Shown here: positions 9,765 to 17,397 of the stretch, one piece after another | Layout of the letters: each line of letters starts with the position of its first letter | Position numbering within the stretch: the stretch's first letter is position 1 | NCBI GenBank assembly: GCA_001599755.1 | Contig: BCHX01000003.1 | Location: 4,339,484 to 4,357,400 of the forward strand | DNA length: 17,917 nt | From: Gliomastix tumulicola | Taxonomy: Eukaryota > Ascomycota > Sordariomycetes > Hypocreales > Bionectriaceae | Direction of reading: 5' to 3' | Notes under the pieces: generated by a model | Told to the model about the DNA's origin: nothing | What the model saw: only the letters and a program-made list of their open reading frames with translations | Database searches by the model: none | Position numbers and translations under genes: made by a program

Positions 9765-10155
9765 ATGAGTGTTGCATCCTGGGCAAAGGTTGTTCAGGCG
9801 CTTACCGAGCTCCACAGCAAAGGCTGGGAGGTTCAGCTTCGCCATATTGGCGTGCCTCGCAATGAAGTGGCTGCCGGGGCAGCCAAAAAGAATGCCGCAC
9901 ACGACCCAGGAGCACCGCAAGCCGGCGCGCAAACACCTATCGCCACGATTAAATCTGCCCATACATGCAGCGATGAAGGAGGAGTCCGCGTCCTGGGAGA
10001 CGGCCAAGCACGGTAGGGAGCTCTTCAACCTTGGGGTGCGCCCGGCCAAGGAGGTGCTCCCGGCCAAGGAGGTGCTCTCGATACGACAATCTGCACCGGG
10101 CGGTCAGCTTGGTTATCACGCAGATGCGCACCGGCAAGATTGGCAGGCGCGGTTA
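9765..10155 (+). pseudogene. 3' remnant of a Tad-type LINE (RNase H and ORF2 C-terminus)
   Basis: Frame fragments read LTELHSKGWEVQLRHIGVP.NE, like the RNase H motif LRWIPGHVGIPGNEEAD with about four residues lost. They continue as SWETAKHGRELFNLGVRP and, in another frame, LHRAVSLVITQMRTGKIG and a stop. That last motif is the end of ORF2 in Tad-clade LINEs of fungi, as I recall it. An 18-bp unit, CCCGGCCAAGGAGGTGCT, is repeated twice near 10040-10075, just before the frame change. The reverse transcriptase is absent, so this is a 5'-truncated, dead copy. Its 5' edge lies just inside the left inverted repeat. Confidence 0.75.
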
Positions 10156-10179
10156 GGACAGAACAAATAAACAAGCAAG

Positions 10180-10253
10180 TCAAAACAGGTGTAATGCTAT
10201 AGCATGTAGTACTACAGGCCGAGGAAGCGTAGTGCTACGGCACGCAGTACTAC
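10180..10253 (+). repeat. Left stub of the GTAGYRCTAC palindrome array
   Basis: Contains AAAACAGGTGTAATGC, GTAGTACTACAGGCCGAGG, GTAGTGCTACGG and GCAGTACTAC. The same words in the same order occur, inverted, at the outer end of the right arm near 13290-13345. The stub is therefore the outer part of the left arm, cut off from the rest by the copia insertion. Confidence 0.65.
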
Positions 10254-10289
10254 TATTGAGCACAGTGGCTGAAACAGCACTGNGTAACA
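10254..10289 (+). repeat. Left 36-bp LTR-like direct repeat
   Basis: Begins TATTGAGCACAGTGG and ends GTAACA. It matches the copy at 12402-12437 at 32 of 36 positions, one being an N. The right copy has the TGTTG...CAACA ends typical of copia LTRs. Two of the differences are transitions that spoil these ends in the left copy. Confidence 0.6.
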
Positions 10290-10373
10290 GGAGTTGGAAA
10301 TATGCATAAGTATGAGTGCTTCTAACGAATGAGAAGTGTCGAAATTAGAAGGCGAAAGAAGAAACAGCCTATG

Positions 10374-10497
10374 TCACAGCAGCGATGGTGCTACAGTCGT
10401 GCAACCACAACCAAACGAAAGACCCATCAAAAGACGTCACAGCGGCGATGGTGCCACAGTCGTGAAACCACAAGGCCAGGATAAATCACGGGCCTGC
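10374..10497 (+). repeat. 62-bp direct duplication in the copia leader
   Basis: The words CACAGCAGCGATGGTGC and CACAGCGGCGATGGTGC start 62 bp apart, each followed by a near-identical stretch through CACAGTCGTG and ACCACA. In one frame both encode SGDGATVV-like peptides. The repeat lies between the left LTR-like repeat and the Gag start and is probably part of the element. Confidence 0.55.
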
Positions 10498-10554
10498 CGC
10501 ATAAAGCGCAAACCTACTTGACCAGAACGGCTTGCAACTCACGGTGGAATCAAA

Positions 10555-11755
10555 ATGTCATCCCCAATCACTGGATCTTTAGTCGACCTTCTTCAGCTAT
10601 CGACTATATCTCCAAAGAACCCACCGCGACGACAGAGAAAGTCGCGAGGAACAGTTCACCACTAGACGGACGAGGACTGAACCTCATTTCGTATCTTTGG
10701 CTGCNTCGCAACTGGAACTGGGCTCAAATTCAAAGAACGTTCTTCTCCTCAAAACCGGCTGCTGCAGTCAGTTTAGCCTACACGCGCGTACCGACGAAAG
10801 AACGCATGCACCGTGCGTCAGTGGCATTGTCTCGACCTGCCAGCCCTACGAATATTATGGCGAATGGAGCGGCATCCGCAACAGGAACTCCATATTCTCC
10901 TTGTTCTCCAGGCGAAGAGGAAGCCACTCCATCCGAGCCGCTTTTAGTTCCATTCAGGCCGAGAACGATACCCAGCTCGTGGCAATGACCGCATTAAGTT
11001 CTGAGACCTATGGCAGCCTCCAACGACGATACATGTCCCTCACGCGAGAAAAGTGTGGGAGCGCCCAAGCGCTTGGAGCCGAGATCAGAAGGATTCACGC
11101 CGAGAAGCTCTTACTTGATCCTGACTGTGTCACATCAGAGATTGAGCGGATATTCGTTTTCCTGCACGCGCTGGGCGCTGAGTATGAAGCCTTCCGTGAC
11201 CACATATTCAGACAAATGAATCTCGTAAACGACAGAGATGCAGACGGGAATGTAATCAAGGCGGCACCGACGTTCGACTACATCGAGAACAAGGCAATCG
11301 AGGAAGAACACAGGAAAGGGCAGCTGGTAAAGCAATCAACTGAGGCGCAGACATTTCCTGTGCTTGCTTTGGTTCGGGGGCCTGGCCAAAAGAACCTCAT
11401 TCCGTCATCCGATGGAACCACATGCCGAATCGAAATCGACAACGTTCCCTACTGCTCCTTCTGCCGGAAGCCCTACCACGTTGAAACCGAGTGCTTCAAG
11501 AAAAATCCGAAGCTACAAGGCCAAGGGAAAGGCGAAAAGGGATATAAGCCAAGGGCACGGGCCTCGCAAGCCAACGGTCGAAAGTCGTCCAAGAGACAGC
11601 ACTCCACTGATGACGAGGATGACGATAGGCTGGTCCGAAAGACCCGAAGAAGTCTACTTTCATGGCGCTTAAGGCTACATGAGAGGATGTCATCGCGGCA
11701 TTTGGACACGGCGTCGAACGCAGTGGCGCCGCACGAACCCACACCCTCGCAATGA
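10555..11755 (+). pseudogene. Copia Gag remnant with CCHC zinc knuckle
   Basis: A Met-initiated start reads MSSPITGSLVDLLQLSTISP and stops early; the Gag body lies in another frame. The body includes YGSLQRRYMSLTREK, FVFLHALGAEYEAFRDHIF and the knuckle CSFCRKPYHVETEC (CX2CX4HX4C) near 11450-11495, then a basic and Asp-rich tail. These fit the UBN2-type Gag of Ty1/copia elements, which packages RNA. The body frame ends at a TGA that overlaps the ATG of the protease segment (ATGATG at 11752). The frame changes show that the copy is dead. Confidence 0.7.
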
Positions 11756-12135
11756 TGGCTACGAGAACGCTCCCAATCCGCGACGCCTGGATCGTTGACA
11801 GTGGTTCTACCCAGCACGTATGCAACGGTGCCACGAAGTTTGTTCAGATGGAGACGTATCATGGGCCCGCACTTAGGAGCGTTGATGCGTTTACATCAGC
11901 CTCAGGGATAGAGACAGTGGAATGTTCTGTGCTATGCACGGGGCAGGAGATGGCTCGTCTTTGTCCCGCTTGCACAAGCAAACCTTATATCCGTGCTCCA
12001 GTTGCTCGGACGAGGACCCAAGTTGAGTTCTCAAGCAAGGGCGCGAGTATCTGCAGCAAAGAGAGGAAGCGGAGCTGGTACACCGCAAGCGAATACCGTG
12101 CACGGTGCTTACACACTCGACCTATGGATGAACCT
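11655..12135 (+). pseudogene. Copia protease and start of the Gag-pre-integrase region
   Basis: The frame beginning TFMALKAT has a TGA before EDVIAAFGHG where the family would have Trp, then reads AMMATRTLPIRDAWIVDSGS. DSG is the aspartic protease active site. A later frame shift brings PLAQANLISVLQLLGRGPKL, the usual segment after the protease, and NTVHGAYTLDLW, the start of the pre-integrase region. The sequence then breaks off at the internal deletion. Confidence 0.65.
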
Positions 12136-12164
12136 CTTTTCCAGCCTATCACATTAGCCCACAG

Positions 12165-12257
12165 AAGCACATCCCAGAACAAATTGCGGATGGACTTACC
12201 AAACCCGTTGCACGAGATAGGTTTGAGTGGTTTCGGAAAGGACTGGGTATCGAGTGA
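12165..12257 (+). pseudogene. C-terminus of copia RNase H
   Basis: Reads KHIPEQIADGLTKPVARDRF, then EWFRKGLGIE and a TGA. This is the conserved end of the copia Pol polyprotein. It follows the protease region directly, which defines an internal deletion of roughly the integrase and reverse transcriptase coding length. Confidence 0.75.
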
Positions 12258-12401
12258 TGAGTACGGTCTCTCGATTACAATACAGGCAAACTGTACAGGC
12301 ACCCTTTCCTTTATTTTTCCTTCAAAAGGCTTTCAAAGGTTTTAACGGGGCCTATGAGCACTGTGATGAACAGTCGATGACGTCCTGACAGAGCAGCCAT
12401 T

Positions 12402-12437
12402 TGTTGAGCACAGTGGCTGAAACAGCAATGCGCAACA
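12402..12437 (+). repeat. Right 36-bp LTR-like direct repeat
   Basis: Begins TGTTGAGCACAGTGG and ends GCGCAACA, so its ends are the inverted pair TGTTG and CAACA. It is the better-preserved of the two copies bounding the copia remnant. Confidence 0.6.
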
Positions 12438-13350
12438 GCACACAGTACGACGAGCCAGGGAGGCGTAGTGCTACAGGACGTAGTACTACAGGCTAGTGGG
12501 GTGTAGTGCTACAGCACGTAGTACTACAGGCCAAAACAGGTGTAGTACTACAGGAGGGTGTAGTGCTACAGGCCAGTGAGGTGTAGTGCTACAGGACGTA
12601 GTACTACAGGCCAGCGGGGCGTAGCGCTACAGGACGTAGTACTACAGGCCAGTGGGGTGTAGTGCTACAGGACGTAGTACTACAGGCCAGCGGGGCGTAG
12701 CGCTACAGGACGTAGTACTACAGGCCAGTGGGGTGTAATGCTACAGGACGTAGTACTACAGGCTATTGAGGTATAGTGCTACAGCAAGTAGTGCTACAGG
12801 TCAAACAAGTGTAGTGCTACAAGAGGGTGTAGTACTACACCCCACTAGCCTGTAGCATTACACCCTCCTGTAGCACTACGCCTCACTGGGCTGTAGTACT
12901 ACGTCCTGTAGCACTACGCCTCACTGGCCTGTAGTACTACGTCCTGTAGCACTACACCCCACTGGCCTGTAGCACTACGTCCTGTAGCACTACACCCCAC
13001 TGGCCTGTAGTACTACGTCCTGTAGCGCTACGCCCCGCTGGCCTGTAGCACTACGTCCTGTAGCACTACACCTCACTGGCCTGTAGCACTGCGTGCTGTA
13101 GCACTACGCCCCGCTGGCCTGTAGTACTACGTCCTGTAGCACTACGCCTCCTTGGCCTGTAGCATTACACCCTCCTGTAGTACTACACCTGTTTTAACCT
13201 GTAGTACTACATGCTGTAGCACTACACCCCACTAGCCTGTAGTACTACGTCCTGTAGCACTACGCCCCGCTGGCCTGTAGTACTACGTCCTGTAGCACTA
13301 CACCTCCTCGGCTTGTAGTACTGCGTGCTGTAGCACTACGACCTTCTGTC
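12438..13350. repeat. Long inverted array of GTAGYRCTAC palindromes
   Basis: About 40 exact copies of the 10-bp core GTAG(T/C)(G/A)CTAC plus several one-base variants occur here, two per 37-38-bp unit. They are joined by AGGACGTAG and AGGCCAGTGGGG-like spacers. Up to about 12838 the units read forward; from there to 13350 they read as the reverse complement. The turning point is the perfect palindrome GGGTGTAGTACTACACCC near 12827-12844. The arms mirror each other in detail, including the irregular AAAACAGGTGTAGTACTAC unit, so this is a true inverted duplication and not just a tandem array. There is no coding potential. Single-stranded DNA or RNA from here would fold into a very long hairpin. 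Confidence 0.9.
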
Positions 13351-13582
13351 TCGAGTTTTTTTCGCTGTGAGCAGCTATGCAGCGTTTCCCTATCATGCAT
13401 CTGCTCCCTTCCGTCGCTTCAGATTTAATAATCAGTTCCTGGTCCGAACCGCCTATCTACTGCGCATCATTTTTGCTGTTTGTACTGCCATTGACGGGTT
13501 GCAAAGAATAGAGCACCCCGCAGGGTCTAGCACAGGTGCAACGCTACAAAGGAGCATACCACTGGAACAGGTGACGTGGAGA

Positions 13583-13643
13583 AACGATGGCCAGTTTCGT
13601 CCACAACGGCCATTTTCGTACACAACAGCCATTTTCGTACACA
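13583..13643 (-). repeat. Right terminal inverted repeat with three TACGAAAA units
   Basis: On the plus strand it reads GATGGCCAGTTTCGTCCAC, then two TTTTCGTACACA-type units about 21 bp apart. It is the inverted counterpart of the left end at 9677-9735 with one unit more. TATCCAAA follows directly at 13644-13651. Confidence 0.65.
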
Positions 13644-13651
13644 TATCCAAA
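13644..13651. repeat. Right target-site duplication
   Basis: TATCCAAA follows the right inverted repeat and matches TATACCAAA at the left end except for one extra base there. Confidence 0.45.
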
Positions 13652-14274
13652 CAACAAAGGATGCGGAAGCTTGACTTTTTCAGCTTGGGTCTTACCCTTA
13701 TAGAGAGAAGTCTAGAGGCTGACAAGAATCTTCGATAAGGATGCATTCCCAATAAGCGCGACCGCGGATACGGATGACAGGCCCAGCGACCTTAGATGTG
13801 AGCAGGCAAGCCTCCATATGAGGACGTCAAAGCCACATTCGGCTACTGCTACAACCCGTTGGATGCGCAGTCCTACACTTGCTAGCATTGCACCGGAAGT
13901 GTACGTACCCAAACAGACCCGGCCCTATGAGATAAATCCTCGCCGGCACAATAGAATCCATTCATTGTGCTTAGCTCCCTCGGGATGCTAAATCGAATGC
14001 TCTGTTGAATCTAGGCTGTGATTGTATTGCCTGAATATACTGTAGCACTCCTAACTTCAGAGCGGCCAGTATCGTTCTCACATAGTCACTCATTGCCACT
14101 ACAATTATCTACTAGGCTCGTAGTAAGCATACTCATGGCAATAGATCTACATCCTTAATTACTCTACGATGCCGTTTGGCGTATTTGTGATGAGCCTTTA
14201 TGCTGCTACTGCGTTTTACTAAGGCCTATCGCTCAACGGGCTGAAAACTGTGCATGCTGTCTGTGTAGGGTGAC
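13652..14274. other. Intergenic stretch without a recognisable gene
   Basis: About 620 bp between the transposon mosaic and the 3' end of the DUF7492 gene. A 66-codon minus-strand ORF at 13712-13912 shows no family signature. The right part should include the 3' untranslated region of the DUF7492 gene. No RNA gene was seen. Confidence 0.5.
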
Positions 14275-15162
14275 CTAGTTTAAAGTAGACGATACATCTT
14301 GAAGTGCGGGCGAGGTTACCTGATCCTCAACCGCCGCAAAATTCAAGTCCTGTCCCTCTTCATAGTCCATGTCTTTATCCTGCACCCTGTCGTCCAATAA
14401 TATATCCATGCAACTTGTGTAAATTTCCGTCTGACCAGAAGGATATTGTTGCGACGGCATTGAAGGCCAATCCCACACCCAGTACAAAGTGTATCGGTCA
14501 TGGATATCGACGGGTAGCCGGATATCAGCTTGGCACCACAGATCTTCATATTGGGGACCGATGGCCTCTTTTCTGTACGTTTGTCGCCTGGACACAGAGA
14601 TGTGGCCATCGTTCTTTTGGTAGCATCGTCCATCATCAAATGGCCACACGGCCAGGAGCTTTCCTCGTTGGCTTCCACCAGTCCCTTCTTCATTCCAAGC
14701 CTTGTGTATTGAATGCAAAGTTTCCCCATCAATGGAAGATGGAGTGCCATATATAAAGACTTTCCCAGAATTTGCCTTCTGCGGGGAGTTCCATGGAAGT
14801 GTGACATGACCATTTTCTTGATACTGAAGTGCAATGAAGTCTCCAGGGCTTGCGCGAAGTCGAGGGTAGTCGGAGCTATAGTTACCAACCACCTGTGTGC
14901 CCTTGCAAATCATGTCCGAGTCTCTTGTACGTGCTATACATCTTCCATCCTCCGGAGGGAGAAGATTCATCATAGCATGGTCGTTGAAATCCGGGCTTAG
15001 NCGAGAAACAGCTCCTCGAATATAGCCTGGGGCTCCAATCAATGTACCATTTGTCGAAATTTTCATCAACCTTTCCACCCATGAGTGAGCCTGACACAGN
15101 CTCCCNAAGAAAACTAATATGACANAAAGCTGCATGACCGTGAATTGCACTTGGATTNGCAT
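14275..15162 (-). CDS. Secreted DUF7492 protein, LPMO-like with N-terminal histidine
   Basis: A single-exon gene of 295 residues. A signal peptide ends in LCQA; the mature chain would begin with His (HSWVERLMKI). Cleavage that leaves His as residue 1 is the hallmark of copper-dependent lytic polysaccharide monooxygenases and related histidine-brace proteins, where the N-terminal His binds the metal. The body carries GNYSSDYPRLRASPGD, ALQYQENGHVTLPW (a candidate second His), GKVFIYGT, GKLLAVWPFDDGRCYQ, EDLWCQAD and YTLYWVWDWPS before TEIYTSCMDI. I recall this set from the fungal DUF7492 family. Conserved Cys residues fit disulfides. It would act outside the cell, perhaps on wall polysaccharide; the activity of the family is not established as far as I know. 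A second Met at 15135 would give a shorter but still usable signal peptide. The acidic tail after about residue 265 looks variable. Confidence 0.75.
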   Translation of the reverse strand: MXIQVQFTVMQLXVILVFXGXLCQAHSWVERLMKISTNGTLIGAPGYIRGAVSXLSPDFNDHAMMNLLPPEDGRCIARTRDSDMICKGTQVVGNYSSDYPRLRASPGDFIALQYQENGHVTLPWNSPQKANSGKVFIYGTPSSIDGETLHSIHKAWNEEGTGGSQRGKLLAVWPFDDGRCYQKNDGHISVSRRQTYRKEAIGPQYEDLWCQADIRLPVDIHDRYTLYWVWDWPSMPSQQYPSGQTEIYTSCMDILLDDRVQDKDMDYEEGQDLNFAAVEDQVTSPALQDVSSTLN

Positions 15163-15222
15163 GANGAGGTATGGGTCGGGTATTNATTACTTAAGAGTGT
15201 TGGTGTCTATTCTCGGCCTGGT

Positions 15223-16167
15223 CTACTCACGTAGGGGACNAAATCGGCCACGNCGTCCTCCGGTCTTAGCCTTATTAGCTGCCAAGANTACCTCCACCTG
15301 NNGTTTCCCCTTGCATAGCATGTCGCTCAATGCATCCTTAGAGATCGTGAGGGTGAACTCCTTCAAAGGATCCGCACCCTGAAAAGTTTCCAAGGAGTCA
15401 TTCCATTTCGCCTTGTACGTGACGGGGCTGAGATTGGGAATGACGTCAGCTCTCAGAAACCCAAGGCTGAGCATCAGCTCCTCCCACTCGTACGTGGTTT
15501 CCCCGTCATCCGAGATCCACAGCCCTTCCGACTCTTCATCGCTGACCTCGGTGGAGGAGGGCTTCCATGCCAATGCCAAGCCGTCGAGATAGACTTTGGA
15601 CACCTTTGCCATCACCTTAAACTCCCGCCTTTGGTATCTTCCGGTGTTCTTCCGCCTAATGTCCCGACGCCTCCGTGCTGACGGAGGAGTCGAAAGTGAA
15701 GAGAATTCTTGACCCATGGAAGCGCTGGCGTCGTAAAGGTCCGAATCATCTTGATTTCGATTCATTGTTGATATGTCCAGCTGTGTTGGTGACGAAGATC
15801 TTTTCTCGCTGTCTGAGGAGTCCGACTTGTCGGGAGTTGATTCAGTCGACGTGGGTGAGGTGCTGATCTCTTCGACGGTAGCTTGACGTATCGATGCCAT
15901 GGCAGCCTCGTAGCCATCACGGTAGCCCATGTTATACGTTGACGACCAGTTCAACAGAGCATCCATGCAGGCAGACTCGAAGTTCGCCTCGGTATCATCG
16001 GGGGTAAGCATCGCTACTGCATTCTCCATGCCCGGTTGATTGTCGAGCCAGATAGAATCTGGAAGTTGAAGCTGACTCATTCTCTCGGAACTAGTTTCCT
16101 CCGTTGCCAGCGTCGAGATAGGAATGCCAGCGATGACGGCTTGTGGGATTTCTTGCAAGGTGTCCAT
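15223..16167 (-). CDS. Hypothetical Ser-rich, partly disordered protein
   Basis: The frame is open from 16437, but the likely start is the Met at 16167 (MDTLQEIPQAVIAGIP) or 16173. The upstream part reads like a translated leader with Cys and hydrophobic runs. From 16167 the product is 314 residues. It has an acidic N-terminal half with MGYRDGYEAAMASIRQ, a disordered centre rich in Ser, Thr, Asp and Glu (STSPTSTESTPDKSDSSDS), a basic cluster ARRRRDIRRK suited to nuclear import or DNA/RNA contact, then a compact-looking C-terminal part (VMAKVSKVYLDGLALAWKP, YEWEELMLSLGFLRADVIP) and a basic end. I do not recognise the family. A strong GTGAGT donor overlaps the last codons, so the C-terminus may be spliced. 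Only 60 bp separate its stop from the next start on the same strand. Confidence 0.5.
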   Translation of the reverse strand: MDTLQEIPQAVIAGIPISTLATEETSSERMSQLQLPDSIWLDNQPGMENAVAMLTPDDTEANFESACMDALLNWSSTYNMGYRDGYEAAMASIRQATVEEISTSPTSTESTPDKSDSSDSEKRSSSPTQLDISTMNRNQDDSDLYDASASMGQEFSSLSTPPSARRRRDIRRKNTGRYQRREFKVMAKVSKVYLDGLALAWKPSSTEVSDEESEGLWISDDGETTYEWEELMLSLGFLRADVIPNLSPVTYKAKWNDSLETFQGADPLKEFTLTISKDALSDMLCKGKXQVEVXLAANKAKTGGXRGRFXPLRE

Positions 16168-16596
16168 GATCATGGTAAGCAGTGAGATGGTCGAGATGGT
16201 CAATATGGTCAGTGAAACTGGAAAATGGCGAAGGATACAGAGGGAGGCGGGACAGGCAGCAAAGGAGGGTAAGAGGGGGTTAATATACTTTTCGACGTTC
16301 CGTACAAGTGACTTTCTATCATGTTCTTCCTGATTCGAAAAGCAAAATAAGGAGATGATGGGTGGAACAGCTGCAATGGCTGGGCATGGAAAGCACTGTT
16401 CCGCTGCTAGGCGCCACTCACTCACGGGAGCTATCAATGCATTGAGAGAAGGATCTCGGTTATGTGATATTACCGTTCACGGCTTAGTGTTCATAACCAT
16501 AGAATTGTAAAGAAGCAGAAAGAACTAGAATTCATCCTGGCTGCTTGACTATCTTGTTTCTGCCTCCTCCATGCCTGGCTGCGGTATATACTAGCA
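16168..16596. other. Intergenic region, likely promoter of the hypothetical gene
   Basis: No gene with family support is seen. The 12-bp palindrome TCAATGCATTGA occurs here near 16431 and again near 16723 in the neighbouring membrane-protein exon. Otherwise nothing stands out. Confidence 0.4.
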
Positions 16597-17155
16597 TCAT
16601 ATGAGACCTGCCAACGTCATAACGCCATACATCCCCCAATAAAACGAACCGAGGTGATTGTTAATATGACTGAACAATCCCCATATCTCGCTATGCATGT
16701 GTTTACAGGCAGCTAGTTGTGCCATCAATGCATTGAGTGAGCTAGAATTCTGTAGACATCAGCTCTGGAAGTTGCGCGCTGAAGAGGCAAACCTACAGGA
16801 GGATTCGACACGTAATCCAGAAAATATTATGCCTCGCATTCCACCAAAGAATGGCTATACCGAATAAGCCAACAGTAGAGCAAATCACTGCTAGCCAAAG
16901 TAAAGTAGTATTCCGGTAGGCACGCCGTAGTGCGCGACCGGGCTGAAGTCCGAAGGGCCCGACACGACTGAGTGAAGCGAAAGTGCCAGGAAATATCACA
17001 AAGGCGGCAAGTAAAGTCCAATTAAAGGCACACACCAGAGCGCTTTTCCACTGGTCGATGCTATCAGGTTGTAGCAGTATCGCCGCAATCCGCGAGAGCT
17101 TACCTCGGTTATGTTGAGGGGGTGGCGGGTTCGCAGGGCTGGGTGGCACGTCCAT
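16597..17155 (-). CDS. Small multipass fungal membrane protein
   Basis: Exon 1 is 17155-16797 and a probable exon 2 is 16741-16597 (intron 55 bp, GTAGGT donor, CTAG acceptor), giving 167 residues. If unspliced it stops at 16793 after 120 residues. A Pro-rich cytosolic start (MDVPPSPANPPPPQ) leads to the first membrane span around CAFNWTLLAAFVIFPGTF, a loop SLSRVGPFG and a second span around TLLWLAVICSTVGLFGIAIL. WWNARHNIFWITCRILL follows, a pattern I have met in small uncharacterised fungal membrane proteins (W..R.NY.W...RI.LP). The predicted second exon continues as LNALMAQLAACKHM, consistent with a further hydrophobic segment. The function is unknown. It is divergent from the ferric-reductase-like gene, with 242 bp between starts, so the two could be coregulated. 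Confidence 0.5.
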
Positions 17156-17397
17156 GTTGTGATTTGTGCTGAAAAAAGAGCTCGTGGCCCGCAGGGATCC
17201 AATTATTCATCAGATGATTGATGATCTCTCTTTTTATCATCCGGTGCTGTGCATGTCCGATTTCGGACCCGTGATTTGAGTAGGTGGCCGATTTCCAACC
17301 ACTGCTACGCGCAGCGGTAAACAACGCATTCGCTCGGCACCTATAGAACATATTGTTTTCGTTTCTTTTTCATCAACGGAAGGGCGACATGTAATCG
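17156..17397. promoter_or_regulatory. Shared divergent promoter of the membrane protein and ferric-reductase-like genes
   Basis: A 242-bp gap lies between the two starts. It contains a TTTTTATCATCC word, that is ATGATAAAA on the other strand, which resembles a GATA-factor core. GATA factors such as SreA control iron genes in fungi, but this match is short and may be chance. Confidence 0.35.

Larger units (their letters stand above)
10254..12437 (+). mobile_element. Internally deleted Ty1/copia retrotransposon remnant
   Basis: Two 36-bp direct repeats bound a block that holds, in order, a copia-type Gag with zinc knuckle, the aspartic protease motif WIVDSGS and the RNase H C-terminus (IADGLTKP). 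Integrase, reverse transcriptase and most of RNase H are missing, with a junction at about 12135-12165. Gag and protease lie in different frames and a TGA interrupts the protease-side frame, so the element cannot move by itself. It sits inside the palindrome array. No clean 5-bp target duplication is visible, because both flanks are array sequence (GCACGCAGTACTAC and GCACACAGTACGAC). Confidence 0.75.
9677..13643. mobile_element. Nested transposon mosaic bounded by imperfect terminal inverted repeats
   Basis: The left end (TGTGTGGAC, then two TGTACGAAAC units) and the right end (three units reading ...TTTTCGTACACA) are inverted copies. Next to them lie an 8/9-bp duplication, TATACCAAA and TATCCAAA. 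Inside are a LINE 3' relic, the palindrome array and a copia relic that interrupts the array. Without the copia insert the unit would be about 1.8 kb, and no transposase is present, so it would be non-autonomous. The superfamily cannot be named from what is seen. It could instead be two separate small elements in opposite orientation. Confidence 0.5.

Noticed and set aside
9650..9865. Plus-strand ORF across the left inverted repeat
   Set aside because: It mixes inverted-repeat and LINE sequence and has no conserved protein motif in that frame.
12438..13350. CRISPR-like array of repeats and spacers
   Set aside because: The repeats are short palindromes with equally repeated spacers, arranged as a mirrored inversion, in a eukaryotic context with no cas genes.
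13367..13738. Plus-strand ORF of 123 codons
   Set aside because: It runs through the right inverted repeat of the mosaic, so the peptide is a by-product of the repeat sequence.
16168..16437. N-terminal extension of the hypothetical protein from 16437
   Set aside because: The extension has several Cys and hydrophobic runs unlike the rest. The paired Met codons at 16173 and 16167 begin the acidic, protein-like part.
16431..16734. Two TCAATGCATTGA palindromes as a regulatory pair
   Set aside because: One copy lies inside a predicted coding exon, and two 12-bp matches alone are weak evidence.
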